From NCBI RefSeq assembly GCF_030733685.1, contig NZ_JASHIM010000010.1, positions 1 through 64,000 of the forward strand: DNA of 64,000 nucleotides. The letters are read 5' to 3'. The notes beneath the pieces were generated by a model. That model was not told the DNA's origin and did no database searches. It worked only from the letters and a program-made list of their open reading frames with translations. Origin of the DNA: Roseovarius sp. MMSF_3281 (GTDB lineage Bacteria > Pseudomonadota > Alphaproteobacteria > Rhodobacterales > Rhodobacteraceae). A program made the translations under genes and the position numbers. Shown one piece after another: positions 1-8,870 of this stretch. Position 1 is the stretch's first letter. The number at the start of each line of letters is the position of its first letter.

Positions 1-672
1 GGCGGCATCGTCCACCGGGCGGGGCGCGGGGCCGGGCGGGGGCGTGACCGGCGAAAGGCCGCCGGGTTCCATGATCGTGATCTGGTGGCCAAGGCGCGCG
101 GCCTCGCCCGGGTCGTGGGTGACCATCAGGACGGTGCGCCCCTGTAACAATTCGCAGGCCAGATCCTGCATGTCGGCGCGGGTCCTGGCATCCAGCGCCG
201 AGAAGGGTTCATCCAGCAGGACAACGGGCCGGTCCTCCATCAGCGTCCGGGCCAGCGCCACGCGCTGGCGCTGGCCGCCGGACAGGGTGCCGGGGCGTTT
301 GCCTTGGTGGTCGGCCAGGCCCACCCGCGCAAGCACATCGCGCGCGCGGTGCTTGTCCGGTGTTTCGCCGCGCAAGCGCGCGCCGAGAAGGGTGTTTTCC
401 AGCACCGTCAGCCACGGCATCAAAAGATCGCTTTGCGCCATGAGGGCAAGGCGGCCTTCGAGCGGGGCGCCGTCGGTGGTGGTGATGGCGCCGTCGAAAT
501 CGGTCAGGTCGTCCAAACCGGCAATCAGGCGCAAAAGCGTGGTCTTGCCCACGCCCGAGGGGCCCAACAGGCAGGTCCATTGCCCGGCGGGCACCTCCAG
601 TGTCAGGGGGCCGAACACCGGTGTTTCGCCAAAACTGGCGCGTCCCGACAGGGTCAGCCCCGGCGCACTCAT
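1..672 (-). CDS. ABC transporter ATP-binding protein for a thiamine precursor (ThiZ-like), partial
   Basis: ATPase subunit of an importer, probably for a pyrimidine thiamine precursor. At least 224 codons are visible and the frame is still open at the left window edge. Walker A GPSGVGKTT is at residues 37-45, the signature LSGGQRQRVALART is present, and Walker B is VVLLDEPFSALD. The start ATG (670-672) overlaps the stop of tenA as ATGA, so the two are translationally coupled. Family knowledge: ThiXYZ imports formylaminopyrimidine, and TenA then helps salvage it. The permease (ThiX) is not in the window and would be expected just to the left. The substrate is inferred from the riboswitch and neighbours, not from the ATPase itself. 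Confidence 0.9.
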   Translation of the reverse strand, partial: MSAPGLTLSGRASFGETPVFGPLTLEVPAGQWTCLLGPSGVGKTTLLRLIAGLDDLTDFDGAITTTDGAPLEGRLALMAQSDLLMPWLTVLENTLLGARLRGETPDKHRARDVLARVGLADHQGKRPGTLSGGQRQRVALARTLMEDRPVVLLDEPFSALDARTRADMQDLACELLQGRTVLMVTHDPGEAARLGHQITIMEPGGLSPVTPPPGPAPRPVDDAA

Positions 673-1346
673 GCCTCTTCCAGCCCCATGTCCCAGAACC
701 CGACTTCAAGCCGCGTGGCAGTTGTGAACCGGTGGCACAGGGCGGGCCAGCGGGGGCTGTCCTGCGCGGCCGGGCCAAGCCGGCGGGTCACGGCGGCATC
801 AAGAAGCGCGCCCACGTCGCGGCAGACCTGTTGATAGTCCTCGCTTGCATAGGTGGCGATCCAGTCGGCGTAGCTGTCCGATGTCGCCTTGCCCTTCAAC
901 TGCGCACCGATCTCGCCGTAGCCCATGACGCAGGGGGCCAGCGCGGCCAGCAGATCGAGCAAATCGCCCGAATGCCCGGCATCCAGCACGTATCGGGTAT
1001 AGGCGATGTTCTGCAGCTTTTCCTCGGCCTCGAAAAGCTCTGTCTCGGTGAGGCCCAGATCGGCGCAGGTGCGGATGTGCAGCGCCATTTCGTCGTTGAT
1101 CAGCGCGTTGACCGTCCCGGCGCAAAGGCGCATTTCATCCGCCGTATCCGCCTTGGTCACGGCCAGTGCCCAAGCGCGCGAGAAATGCACGAGGAACAGG
1201 TAATCCTGCACCATGTAGTCAAGGAAGGCGGCGCGCGGCAGGCTGCCGTCGCCCAGGCCCTGAACAAAGCGGTGTTGGGTATAGGCGGGCCAGTATTGGC
1301 CCGCCGCGTCACGCCAAAGTGCGAAGGTTTTGCCGTAATCAATCAT
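669..1346 (-). CDS. tenA: TenA family aminopyrimidine aminohydrolase (thiaminase II)
   Basis: Cytoplasmic hydrolase of 225 aa that converts aminomethyl-pyrimidine, a thiamine breakdown product, to HMP for thiamine salvage. The all-helical TenA fold is suggested by sequence patterns: the N-terminal block FLDYMVQDYLFL (41-52), Cys139 in APCVMGYGEIG (the expected nucleophile position) and Glu214 in the C-terminal EVGFWDMG motif. Length is normal for the family. The start ATG at 1344-1346 overlaps the stop of the upstream binding-protein gene (ATGA); a longer reading would run into that gene in another frame. It sits in the middle of a three-gene operon controlled by the TPP riboswitch. Confidence 0.93.
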   Translation of the reverse strand: MIDYGKTFALWRDAAGQYWPAYTQHRFVQGLGDGSLPRAAFLDYMVQDYLFLVHFSRAWALAVTKADTADEMRLCAGTVNALINDEMALHIRTCADLGLTETELFEAEEKLQNIAYTRYVLDAGHSGDLLDLLAALAPCVMGYGEIGAQLKGKATSDSYADWIATYASEDYQQVCRDVGALLDAAVTRRLGPAAQDSPRWPALCHRFTTATRLEVGFWDMGLEEA

Positions 1347-2278
1347 TGCGCGGGGTCCATTGCGATATCGTCCACGGATTGCGGCGCGTCGATCAGCCCG
1401 GCCTCGGCCAGAAAGGCGCTGAATTCTCTGTAGCGGCCATGGTCCAGTGCGGATGGGCGCAGGGCAAAACGCGGGATCGTGTCGGCCCATGCCATTTCGT
1501 TCAGCTCGTCCTGCAGGTCGGTCGAGGTGCCCGAGAACACCTCCCAGGCCTCTTGCGGGTGGTTGACGATATATTGCGTGGCCCGTTCGGTGGCGCGCAG
1601 GAAGCGGGTGATCTGATCCATGTCGGCGGTTTCGGGGTTGGCGACATAGATCAACTCGTCATAGCTGGGCACGCCCATCTCTTCGAGGTACATGCAACGG
1701 CCTTCGACCTCTTCCAGTTTCATCTGGTTCAATTCGAAATTGCGATAGGCGCCGAGCACCGCATCGACCTGGCCGGACATCAGCGAGGGTGAAAGCGACC
1801 AGTTGACGTTGATCAGCTCGATGTCGTCCATGGTCAGGCCCGCATCGCTGAGCAGGGCCGAAAGCAGGGCCTCTTCCACGCCTGCCACCGAAAAGCCGAC
1901 CTTGCCGCCCTTGAGGTCCGCCGTGGTCTTGATCGGGCCATCCTCCAGCACCAGAAGGCAGTTGAGCGGCGAGGCGACAAGCGTGCCGACACGCTTGAGG
2001 GGCAGGCCCTCGGCCACCTGCAGGTGCAATTGCGGTTGATAGGAAATCGCCAGATCGGCCTTGCCCGCGGCGGCCATTTTCGGCGGCGCCGAGGGATCGG
2101 CGGGGGCGATCACCTCGACCTCAAGGTTTTCCGCGGCGAAATAGCCCTGTTCCTGAGCCACGATGATCGGGCCGTGGTTGGGGTTGACGAACCAGTCCAG
2201 CACAAGCGTCATCTGGTCCTGCGCCATGGCGGGCAGGGCGGTGAGCAGGCTGGCGGCGAGGGTGAATGCGGCTTTCAT
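1343..2278 (-). CDS. NMT1/THI5-like (ThiY-type) substrate-binding protein
   Basis: Periplasmic binding protein of 311 aa, first gene of the thiamine-precursor operon. A Sec signal peptide is visible (MKAAFTLAASLLTALPAMAQ, cleavage after about residue 19). The mature part starts with MTLVLDWFVNPNHGPIIVA, the hallmark opening of the NMT1/THI5/ThiY family, which binds pyrimidine precursors. A good ribosome binding site (AAGGAGG) lies 6 nt before the ATG. It overlaps tenA by 4 nt. The ligand could be formylaminopyrimidine or HMP; sequence alone does not decide this. The upstream TPP riboswitch makes thiamine-linked uptake likely. Confidence 0.9.
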   Translation of the reverse strand: MKAAFTLAASLLTALPAMAQDQMTLVLDWFVNPNHGPIIVAQEQGYFAAENLEVEVIAPADPSAPPKMAAAGKADLAISYQPQLHLQVAEGLPLKRVGTLVASPLNCLLVLEDGPIKTTADLKGGKVGFSVAGVEEALLSALLSDAGLTMDDIELINVNWSLSPSLMSGQVDAVLGAYRNFELNQMKLEEVEGRCMYLEEMGVPSYDELIYVANPETADMDQITRFLRATERATQYIVNHPQEAWEVFSGTSTDLQDELNEMAWADTIPRFALRPSALDHGRYREFSAFLAEAGLIDAPQSVDDIAMDPAQ

Positions 2279-2283
2279 CGTGG

Positions 2284-2317
2284 CCTCCTTGGGTTGGGGT
2301 CAGGCGATGAAAGGAGG
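2284..2317 (-). promoter_or_regulatory. Possible expression platform hiding the thiY ribosome binding site
   Basis: On the transcribed strand, CCTCCTT (2311-2317) is a perfect complement of the AAGGAGG Shine-Dalgarno (2284-2290), separated by about 20 nt. A 7-bp helix would bury the start site. It lies between the TPP aptamer and the start codon, which fits translational control. The pairing is seen directly; the switch mechanism is inferred. Confidence 0.6.
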
Positions 2318-2349
2318 GCGCATTGGGGCCTTGGGCCCTTGTGATATGC

Positions 2350-2434
2350 TCCGTTCCCTCCGCCGGTACTGACCGGATCAGGTTCGGTGGGTTAGCGCGT
2401 GGCCTCTCAGCCCCTTTCAGGGCACCCCAACGGA
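2350..2434 (-). promoter_or_regulatory. TPP riboswitch (thi box)
   Basis: The reverse strand carries the classic thi-box core: GGGGTGCCC, then GGGGCTGAGA, then ACCC, then GAACCTGATCCGGTCAGTA followed by CCGG. The outer P1 helix is formed by TCCGTT and AACGGA at the two ends. It lies about 70 nt upstream of the thiY-like start and is expected to repress the operon when thiamine pyrophosphate is abundant. Confidence 0.97.
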
Positions 2435-2559
2435 TGAAGCCGGGGTAGCAGTACAGCCCGATCACGGCAAGGGGCGGGGAAAAATAATTCGCTTTTTATG
2501 TCTTCAGGAGATGTTAACCGACCTTTGTTCAAACTGCCCTATCCAAGACGGAGAGGGCG

Positions 2560-3156
2560 ATGCATGGTTTGATCAATCGCGCGGTGGAACGGTTTGCCCG
2601 CGATACATATGGGCGCGAGATGTGGCGCGGGATCACCCAGCGCCTTGACCTTGGATTCACCGAGTTCGAGGCGATGCTGACCTATGACGACAAGATCACG
2701 CAGGATGTTCTGGGCGAATTGGCGGTCAGCCTGAACAAGCCTTTGACCGAGGTGCTTGAGGATATCGGCACCTACCTGGTTTCGCACCCCGGTCTTGAGG
2801 CATTGCGAAGGTTGCTGCGCTTTGGCGGGACGGATTTCGTGGAATTCCTGCATTCGCTGAATGACCTGCCGGGGCGGGTGCGCCTGGCGGTGCCCGAGCT
2901 TGCGCTGCCGGTGCTGGAACTGGAGGATCACGCGCGGGATTTCTATAGCCTGACGGTGGGGCCGTTGCCCGGTGGGCAGGTCGCCTTTGGCCCGGTGATG
3001 ATGGGGCTGCTTCGGGCCATGGCGGATGATTACGGCGCGCTGGTCTTCCTTGAACACAAGGGCAGGCGGGCAGGCCACGAGATTATCGAGGTGCGCCTTT
3101 TGGAAACGGCCTTTGCCAGCGGGCGGGCCTTCGACCTGGGGGCGCATTTGCGATGA
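2560..3156 (+). CDS. H-NOX heme-based nitric oxide sensor (HNOB domain)
   Basis: Single-domain cytoplasmic heme sensor of 198 aa, the usual length. The start MHGLINRAVERF is typical of H-NOX, and the proximal heme histidine is probably His98 in FVEFLHSLNDLPGRV. The propionate-binding Y-x-S-x-R motif is degenerate: the aligned positions read F128-x-S130-x-T132, so the Tyr and Arg are missing. Its stop overlaps the next gene, a GGDEF diguanylate cyclase (ATGA), the standard pairing in which NO binding by H-NOX changes cyclase or kinase activity. Because of the motif loss, heme binding should be regarded as probable rather than certain. Confidence 0.88.
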   Translation: MHGLINRAVERFARDTYGREMWRGITQRLDLGFTEFEAMLTYDDKITQDVLGELAVSLNKPLTEVLEDIGTYLVSHPGLEALRRLLRFGGTDFVEFLHSLNDLPGRVRLAVPELALPVLELEDHARDFYSLTVGPLPGGQVAFGPVMMGLLRAMADDYGALVFLEHKGRRAGHEIIEVRLLETAFASGRAFDLGAHLR

Positions 3157-4169
3157 CTGAGCAGGGTAACGAGTTCGCGTTTTACACAGTTCTGGACACG
3201 CTTTGCCCGATGCATGTGGTGCTTAACGACACGGGGCACGTGGTGCATGCCGGGCCAACCTTTGCCAAGGTGTTTCCCGATGCCCCGCCGCAGGGGCGGC
3301 GGTTTCTGGAACTGCTGGAACTCAAGCGTCCCAAGCTGGGCCAGAGCATGGCCGAGTTGCGCCGGGCCGCTGGCGGCAAGCTGCATTTCCGACTGCGGGC
3401 CGAACCGCGGACCGATTTCAAGGGCGTGCTGGTTGCCTTGCCCAAGGCGGGCGGGCTTGGCCCCGGTGGCGGGGCCATCGTCAACCTGTCGTTCGGCATT
3501 TCGGTGATGGAGGCGGTGCGCGATTTCGCCCTGACCAGCGCGGATTTCGCGGCCACCGACCTTGCCATCGAAATGCTTTACCTGATCGAGGCGAAATCGG
3601 CCGCGATGGAGGCCTCGCGCAAGCTGAACCTGCGACTGCAGGGCGCCAAGATCGCCGCCGAGGAACAGGCCTTTACCGATACGCTGACCGGCCTCAAGAA
3701 CCGCCGGGCGTTGCAGCCCGTGCTTGACCGGCTGATGGAGTCCGAGCGCGATTTCGTGCTGATGAACCTTGACCTGGATTACTTCAAATCGGTGAACGAC
3801 AGGCTGGGCCACGCGGCGGGGGATCACGTGTTGCAACGGGTCGCGCGCCGCATGGTCAGCGAAACCCGCGGCGAGGATACGATCATCCGCACCGGCGGCG
3901 ATGAGTTCGTGTTGATCTTTGCCGGGCTGACCGATCGCCACCGCGTGGCCGAGATCGCCGGGCGGCTGATCGCGCGGCTTGAGCGGCCCATCGCCTTTGG
4001 CGATGAGGAATGCCGGGTCTCTGCCAGCATCGGGGCCAGCCTGAGCCGCGATTATGCCCGCATCGACCCCGAGCAGATGATGAAGGACGCCGACCTGGCG
4101 CTTTATGCCGCCAAGGATCAGGGCCGGGGGCGGCATGTGATCTATGACCCGGCGCTGCGCATGACCTGA
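3153..4169 (+). CDS. Diguanylate cyclase paired with H-NOX
   Basis: Soluble 338-aa protein that should make cyclic di-GMP. Residues 1-130 form a PAS-like H-NOX-associated region (starts FAFYTVLDTLCPMHVVLND), followed by a helical linker (about 135-170), then the GGDEF domain. The active-site motif GGDEF is at 248-252 and intact, and the inhibitory RxxD site (RGED, 239-242) sits exactly 5 residues upstream, so product inhibition is likely. No membrane segments are seen. Coupled to the H-NOX gene by a 4-nt overlap, suggesting NO-controlled c-di-GMP output. It converges with the next gene, with 11 nt between them. Confidence 0.93.
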   Translation: MTEQGNEFAFYTVLDTLCPMHVVLNDTGHVVHAGPTFAKVFPDAPPQGRRFLELLELKRPKLGQSMAELRRAAGGKLHFRLRAEPRTDFKGVLVALPKAGGLGPGGGAIVNLSFGISVMEAVRDFALTSADFAATDLAIEMLYLIEAKSAAMEASRKLNLRLQGAKIAAEEQAFTDTLTGLKNRRALQPVLDRLMESERDFVLMNLDLDYFKSVNDRLGHAAGDHVLQRVARRMVSETRGEDTIIRTGGDEFVLIFAGLTDRHRVAEIAGRLIARLERPIAFGDEECRVSASIGASLSRDYARIDPEQMMKDADLALYAAKDQGRGRHVIYDPALRMT

Positions 4170-4180
4170 CGCGCGGGCCG

Positions 4181-5422
4181 TCAGAACCGCGTCGCGCGAT
4201 AGGCCTCAAGCGCAACATTGGGCCGCACGCCTGTCAGGTGGTCGGCCAGAACCTCGCCGGATTTGGGGGCCATCATCAGGCCATAGTGGGAATGCCCAAA
4301 GCAGAAATGCAGGCCCTCGTGACGCTCGGAGGGGCCAAGGACCGGCAGGCTGTCGGGGAAGGACGGGCGGCGGCCCATCCAGAACCGGGCATTCTTGGTG
4401 ACAATATCGGGAAAGACTTCGCGCGCTTGCCGGGCCAGTATCTCTTGCCGTCGCGGATCGGGGGGCGCGTCGGCCTGTGCGAACTCGGCCTGCCCGGCAA
4501 GGCGCACCCCGCCTTCCATGCTGGAGGCCACGAACTTGCCGTCCATATCCATGATCGAATTTTCAAGGCTGACCCCGGCGGCGGGGCATTCGATGTGATA
4601 GCCCCGCTCGGCCATCAGGGGCAGGCGATACCCCAAGGGCCGCAACAGTGCGGCCGACCATGCCCCCATGGCCATGACGACCCGGGCCGCGTCGTAGGTT
4701 CGGGCCTTGCCCGCGATTTGCCAACCCGTGCCCGCGGGGGTCAGGGCCTGCACCTCGTCCTGGATGATCTCGGCCCCCATGGCGCGGGCTTTCTCGGCCA
4801 GAACCTGCCCCATGCGCCCCGGATTGGTACAGCGCGCCTGGGCGCCGATGACGATGGCCGCGCGATAGGCGGGGCCGATGGCCGGCTCCATCTGCTTGAG
4901 CGCGGGGTGATCCACCAAATCCATCGGCGCGCCTTTCTCGGCGCGGATGCGATAGCCAAGGCTGTCGAAGGCTGCGCGCGCCGCATCCTCGTTGCGGAAG
5001 GCATGGATATAGCAGCTGTCGCGGATCAGCGCCTCGTGCCCGGTGCCCGCAAGGTGGCGGCGGTAAAGATCAATCGAGGGGCCGCAGAGATGCGCCATGG
5101 CATCGGCGGCTGCGCGCGTCCTGGTTTCGCTTCCATGGGCCAGAAGGCGCAGGCCCCAAGGGATCATCCTTGGCCATGTGGCCGCGCGCACCGCCAGCGG
5201 CTTGTTGCCCGACAGGAGCATCCCGGGGATGGAGCGCCACAGCCCCGGCGTGGCTTGCGGGATGATCGACCACGGGGAAATCACCCCGGCATTGCCAAAC
5301 GAGGTTTCCTGCCCCGGCGCACCCCGGTCGATCAGGCGCACGCGCTGCCCACGTTCCAGCAGGGACAGCGCGGTGCAGATGCCGACGATGCCGGCGCCAA
5401 GGATGGTGACGTCTTCGGCCAT
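4181..5422 (-). CDS. FAD-dependent oxidoreductase, D-amino-acid dehydrogenase (DadA)-like
   Basis: A 413-aa flavoprotein of the DAO family. The dinucleotide-binding GAGIVG motif lies at the N-terminus (TILGAGIVGICTALSL), and the C-terminal FAD-contact region is GLHFCFGHSHYGLMMAP. The block ETSFGNAGVISPW near residue 40 is typical of DadA-like enzymes, which oxidise D-amino acids or related amines and pass electrons to quinone. It lies 3 nt downstream of the fused TRAP permease and probably shares its operon, so the imported compound may be its substrate. The exact substrate cannot be read from the sequence; other amine or hydroxyproline-type oxidases are possible. Confidence 0.82.
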   Translation of the reverse strand: MAEDVTILGAGIVGICTALSLLERGQRVRLIDRGAPGQETSFGNAGVISPWSIIPQATPGLWRSIPGMLLSGNKPLAVRAATWPRMIPWGLRLLAHGSETRTRAAADAMAHLCGPSIDLYRRHLAGTGHEALIRDSCYIHAFRNEDAARAAFDSLGYRIRAEKGAPMDLVDHPALKQMEPAIGPAYRAAIVIGAQARCTNPGRMGQVLAEKARAMGAEIIQDEVQALTPAGTGWQIAGKARTYDAARVVMAMGAWSAALLRPLGYRLPLMAERGYHIECPAAGVSLENSIMDMDGKFVASSMEGGVRLAGQAEFAQADAPPDPRRQEILARQAREVFPDIVTKNARFWMGRRPSFPDSLPVLGPSERHEGLHFCFGHSHYGLMMAPKSGEVLADHLTGVRPNVALEAYRATRF

Positions 5423-5425
5423 CGG

Positions 5426-7642
5426 TCAACCTGCGACCGGCGCGGCGCGGCGGCGTGCGATCACTTGGCTGACGATCACCGGCGAGGCGATGATCAGCGC
5501 GACCAGATCGGCCTGCAACGAAGGCGCGATGAAGATCAGCCCCGAGATGGCCAGAAGCCAGCGCGACAATGCCCCCATTGGCACCAGCCAGTAACCCACC
5601 ACCGCCGCCGAGAGCGAGATCACCCCGACGATGCAGCTTGTGGCGGTATAGCTGAACTCCCAGAAGTCGAAGCCGGTTTCGGAAACGAACAAAAGCACCG
5701 GCGCATAGACAAAGGCCATGGGCGCCAGCACCTTGCCAAGCCCCAGCGTGAAGGCGGAAATGCCGGTGCGGAAGGGGTTGGAATTGGCAATCGCCGAGGC
5801 CGCGTAGGCCGAGGTGCAGACCGGCGGCGTGATCTCGGCCACCACGCCATAGTAAAGCACGAACATGTGCGACGCGATCGGCGGGATGCCCAGTTGTGCC
5901 AGCGCCGGTTGGGCGACCGAGACCAGCATGATGTAAAGCGCCGTGGTGGGAATCCCCGCGCCCATCAGGATACAGGCCAGCGCGATGAACACGAGGCTGA
6001 TGAACAGCGTCAGGTCAGAGATCGAGAAAAGCTCGAACGTGCCATAGGTGAACAGCCAATGCAGGTCGGTGCCAAGGGCGGTGGCGGCCTGCGTGACCAT
6101 GAACCCGATGCGAAAGCCCACGCCGGTGGTATTGATCACGCCGATGACGATGCCCACGGCGGCCGCGGCCGCGCCGACGGCAAGGGCGTATTTCACGCCC
6201 GTCTCGAAGGTATCGGCCATCTCGCCCAGGGTAATGCGTGGTTGTGGATTGAAACTGGCGATCACGCTGCCTGCAATCAGCATCAGCGACATCGACAAGT
6301 CAAACCCGCCGCCCATGTATTTCCAGATCACGAAGGCGATGAACCCGGCGGCATAGATCAGGCTGAGAGGTTGCTTGACCCGGCTCATCCCCGCGATCAG
6401 CGACAGGGAAATGCCGCAGAAGGCCGACATGAAGGGCGTATACCCCGAGAAAAGCACCAGAAGCAGCCCGATCAGCGGCACGATATTGGCCCAGCCATCG
6501 CGCCAGACAGCGGCGAATTGCGGTAGTTTATCCTTGGCCAGCCCCTGCAGGTTCAGGCGCCGCGCCATCAGGTGGACAACGGCAAAGACGCCCACGTAAT
6601 GCAAAAGCGCGGGAAAGATCGCGGCGATGACGATGGTGGTATAGGGCAGTTCCAGGAACTCGGCCATGATGAAGGCCGCCGCGCCCATGATCGGCGGGGT
6701 GATCTGCCCACCGGCCGAGGCCGCGGCCTCGACCCCGCCCGCGAAATGGCCCGGATAGCCCAGCCGCTTCATGTTGGGGATGGTCAGCGCGCCGGTGGAC
6801 ACGGTGTTGGCCACCGACGAGCCCGAGATCGTGCCGAAAAAGGCCGAGGAGACCACCGACACCTTGGCCGGCCCGCCGGTATAGCGGCCTGCAAGGATCG
6901 TGGCGTTGTCGATGAACAGTTGGCCCAGCCCGGTGCGCTGGGCGATCACGCCGAAAAGGACGAAGTGGAAAACGATGGTCGAGACCACCCAGAGGGTGAC
7001 GCCAAAAATCCCTTCCTGCGGGAAGTACATCGACGAGACAAAGGTTCTGAACTTCACGCCGGGGTGTTGGAGGATGCCGGGAAAGATCGGCCCGAAAAGG
7101 GCATAGCACATGAACAGGCAGATGATCAGCGGCAGCACCCAGCCCAGCGTGCGGCGCGCGATATCCAGCACCAGCACGATCAGGATACAGCCAAAGACCA
7201 TGTCGAAATTGTTGGGGTTGCCCATGCGGAAGGTCTGTTCCTCGATCCCCAGCATGGGAATGCCGCGCCACGCCAGCCCAAGGTAAAGCGCCGAGGCGAC
7301 GCCAAGGATCATGGCGATGATATCGAGGATCGGAACGCCGCCAATCCGCCAGCCGCCGGTTTTCAGGTCGAAGGCCGACGAGGTTTTGAAAAGCGGGAAA
7401 AACGCGTAGGTCAGGATAAAGAGGCCCGAAAGGTGCCATCCCATGTGCCAGAAATCGGGCGGCAGGGCGAAGCCCGCCGTGAGGTAATGGTAAACCGCGA
7501 AGGCCAAGGCGACATAGCGCAGGAATGCGGCAAAGCCCGGGGCCACTGTCCGCGTCGCGGCGCCTTCGTCGTACTTGCGTTCGATGTCTTGCAGATCGTC
7601 GGCGTTCAGGTCGCCTGTTGGCTCTTTTTGTCCCTCGGTCAT
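5426..7642 (-). CDS. TRAP transporter fused DctQ/DctM permease (TAXI type)
   Basis: Inner-membrane protein of 738 aa with many hydrophobic segments, joining the small 4-TM and the large 12-TM TRAP subunits in one chain, as is usual for TAXI systems. The region [20 protein letters not shown] is the typical conserved TRAP large-subunit stretch, with later helices such as [19 protein letters not shown]. It uses an ion gradient together with the TAXI binding protein encoded just upstream. An N-terminal cytoplasmic extension of about 40 residues ([19 protein letters not shown]) is common in the family. The substrate is unknown; the DadA-like enzyme downstream suggests an amino acid or amine. Confidence 0.94.
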   Translation of the reverse strand: MTEGQKEPTGDLNADDLQDIERKYDEGAATRTVAPGFAAFLRYVALAFAVYHYLTAGFALPPDFWHMGWHLSGLFILTYAFFPLFKTSSAFDLKTGGWRIGGVPILDIIAMILGVASALYLGLAWRGIPMLGIEEQTFRMGNPNNFDMVFGCILIVLVLDIARRTLGWVLPLIICLFMCYALFGPIFPGILQHPGVKFRTFVSSMYFPQEGIFGVTLWVVSTIVFHFVLFGVIAQRTGLGQLFIDNATILAGRYTGGPAKVSVVSSAFFGTISGSSVANTVSTGALTIPNMKRLGYPGHFAGGVEAAASAGGQITPPIMGAAAFIMAEFLELPYTTIVIAAIFPALLHYVGVFAVVHLMARRLNLQGLAKDKLPQFAAVWRDGWANIVPLIGLLLVLFSGYTPFMSAFCGISLSLIAGMSRVKQPLSLIYAAGFIAFVIWKYMGGGFDLSMSLMLIAGSVIASFNPQPRITLGEMADTFETGVKYALAVGAAAAAVGIVIGVINTTGVGFRIGFMVTQAATALGTDLHWLFTYGTFELFSISDLTLFISLVFIALACILMGAGIPTTALYIMLVSVAQPALAQLGIPPIASHMFVLYYGVVAEITPPVCTSAYAASAIANSNPFRTGISAFTLGLGKVLAPMAFVYAPVLLFVSETGFDFWEFSYTATSCIVGVISLSAAVVGYWLVPMGALSRWLLAISGLIFIAPSLQADLVALIIASPVIVSQVIARRRAAPVAG

Positions 7643-7674
7643 GGTGCCCCCCGTGTTCTTGTTATCCCGGATGC

Positions 7675-7704
7675 AAAAGGGGGCGGCGACGGGGCCGCCC
7701 CCTT
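7675..7704 (-). terminator. Hairpin between TAXI binding-protein and permease genes
   Basis: A perfect 10-bp stem (AAGGGGGCGG / CCGCCCCCTT) with an 8-nt loop is followed on the transcribed strand by TTTT. As an intra-operon partial terminator or RNA stabiliser it would let the binding protein be made in excess over the permease, a common arrangement for such transporters. Confidence 0.7.
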
Positions 7705-7728
7705 GGCTGTACTCAGGTCAGGTGCGGA

Positions 7729-8739
7729 TCACTCCAGCAGGCCCGCTTCCTTGTAGAACTTCTCGGCCCCCGGATGCAGCGGCACGCCAAGCGACATGAT
7801 GCCGTCCAGCGCGGTTTCGAGCGTGATCTGCTTGCCCTTGGCATGGCCATTGTCCAGCAGGTTGCGGGTGTTGTCGTTCCACATCGCCTTGGTGATGCCA
7901 TAGACCAGTTCCTCGTCGAGATCCGAGGACACGTTCAGCAATGCCGACACGGCGGGGGTTTTCACCTCGTAATCAATGCCTTCATAGACACCCGCCGGAA
8001 TGGTCGAGGGGATATAGGCCGGGACAGCCTCGTTGATGATGGCAAGGTCCTCGTCCGAGAAGCTGTGCAGTTCCATCCCCTTGGTGGTGGCCAGTTGCAC
8101 CATGGCGGAAACGGGCCAGCCCGCGGCGTAGAAATAGGCATCAAGCTGACCGTCGGCGAGGCGTTCGGCAGATTGCGAGTTGTTCAACTCGGCCTCGTCG
8201 ATATTGTCGCGGGTGATACCCCATTTTTCCAGCATCTGCAGCACGGCCACCTGTGTGCCCGATCCGGCCTGCGCGATGCCCACGCGCTTGCCTTCGAGGT
8301 CGGCAAGGCTGTCGATGCTTTCACCTTCGGGCAGGACAAGGTGCAGGTCTTCGGGATAGAGGTTGGCGACGATGCGCAGTTTCTCGTGCGGTTTGCCATC
8401 GAACTTGCCGCTGCCCATGTACATCGAGCGGGTCACGTCGGCGGCGGCCATGCCGGCCTCAAGCTCACCGTTTTGCACGGCGGTGTTGTTGAAAACCGAG
8501 GCGGTCGTCGATTGCGCGATGGCGATCAGGCCCGGCACACCGCATTGGCCGCCTTCGTCACAGGGACGCGAGCCGGGAGGGGCGGAAATCCCGTTGGCGA
8601 TGGTGCCGCCGATGGGGAAATAGGTGCCCCCGGCGCTGCCGGTGCCGATTCGGAAAAAGGTTGGCTCCTGGGCCAGGGCGGTGCCTGCCCCAAGGCTCAA
8701 CGCAAGCGCCGCGCCCGTGATTTTCTTGAGTAATGTCAT
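7729..8739 (-). CDS. TAXI family TRAP transporter solute-binding protein
   Basis: Periplasmic protein of 336 aa. The Sec signal peptide is MTLLKKITGAALALSLGAG followed by TALAQ. The mature start TFFRIGTGSAGGTYFPIGG is the diagnostic TAXI opening. Two cysteines (PGSRPCDEGGQCGVPG) may form a disulfide. It is the first gene of the TRAP operon and is transcribed away from a LysR regulator, with about 130 nt of shared promoter region between them. TAXI proteins in characterised cases bind glutamate or related small anions, but many remain unassigned, so the ligand here is left open. Confidence 0.94.
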   Translation of the reverse strand: MTLLKKITGAALALSLGAGTALAQEPTFFRIGTGSAGGTYFPIGGTIANGISAPPGSRPCDEGGQCGVPGLIAIAQSTTASVFNNTAVQNGELEAGMAAADVTRSMYMGSGKFDGKPHEKLRIVANLYPEDLHLVLPEGESIDSLADLEGKRVGIAQAGSGTQVAVLQMLEKWGITRDNIDEAELNNSQSAERLADGQLDAYFYAAGWPVSAMVQLATTKGMELHSFSDEDLAIINEAVPAYIPSTIPAGVYEGIDYEVKTPAVSALLNVSSDLDEELVYGITKAMWNDNTRNLLDNGHAKGKQITLETALDGIMSLGVPLHPGAEKFYKEAGLLE

Positions 8740-8870
8740 ATGGATAACTCCCCGTTTTTGACGATTAACCCGTGACGTTTTCCCGTCACTTGGGCAAAGC
8801 CTAACAGAGGAAAAGATTTACGCAAATTTGAATACCTTTTGTTTGTAAAAGTTTCGCTTATGATAAATGG

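Noticed and set aside
4238..6526. A 762-codon open frame on the plus strand across the oxidoreductase and TRAP genes
   Set aside because: It spans two genes of clear families on the opposite strand and has the same antisense composition bias.
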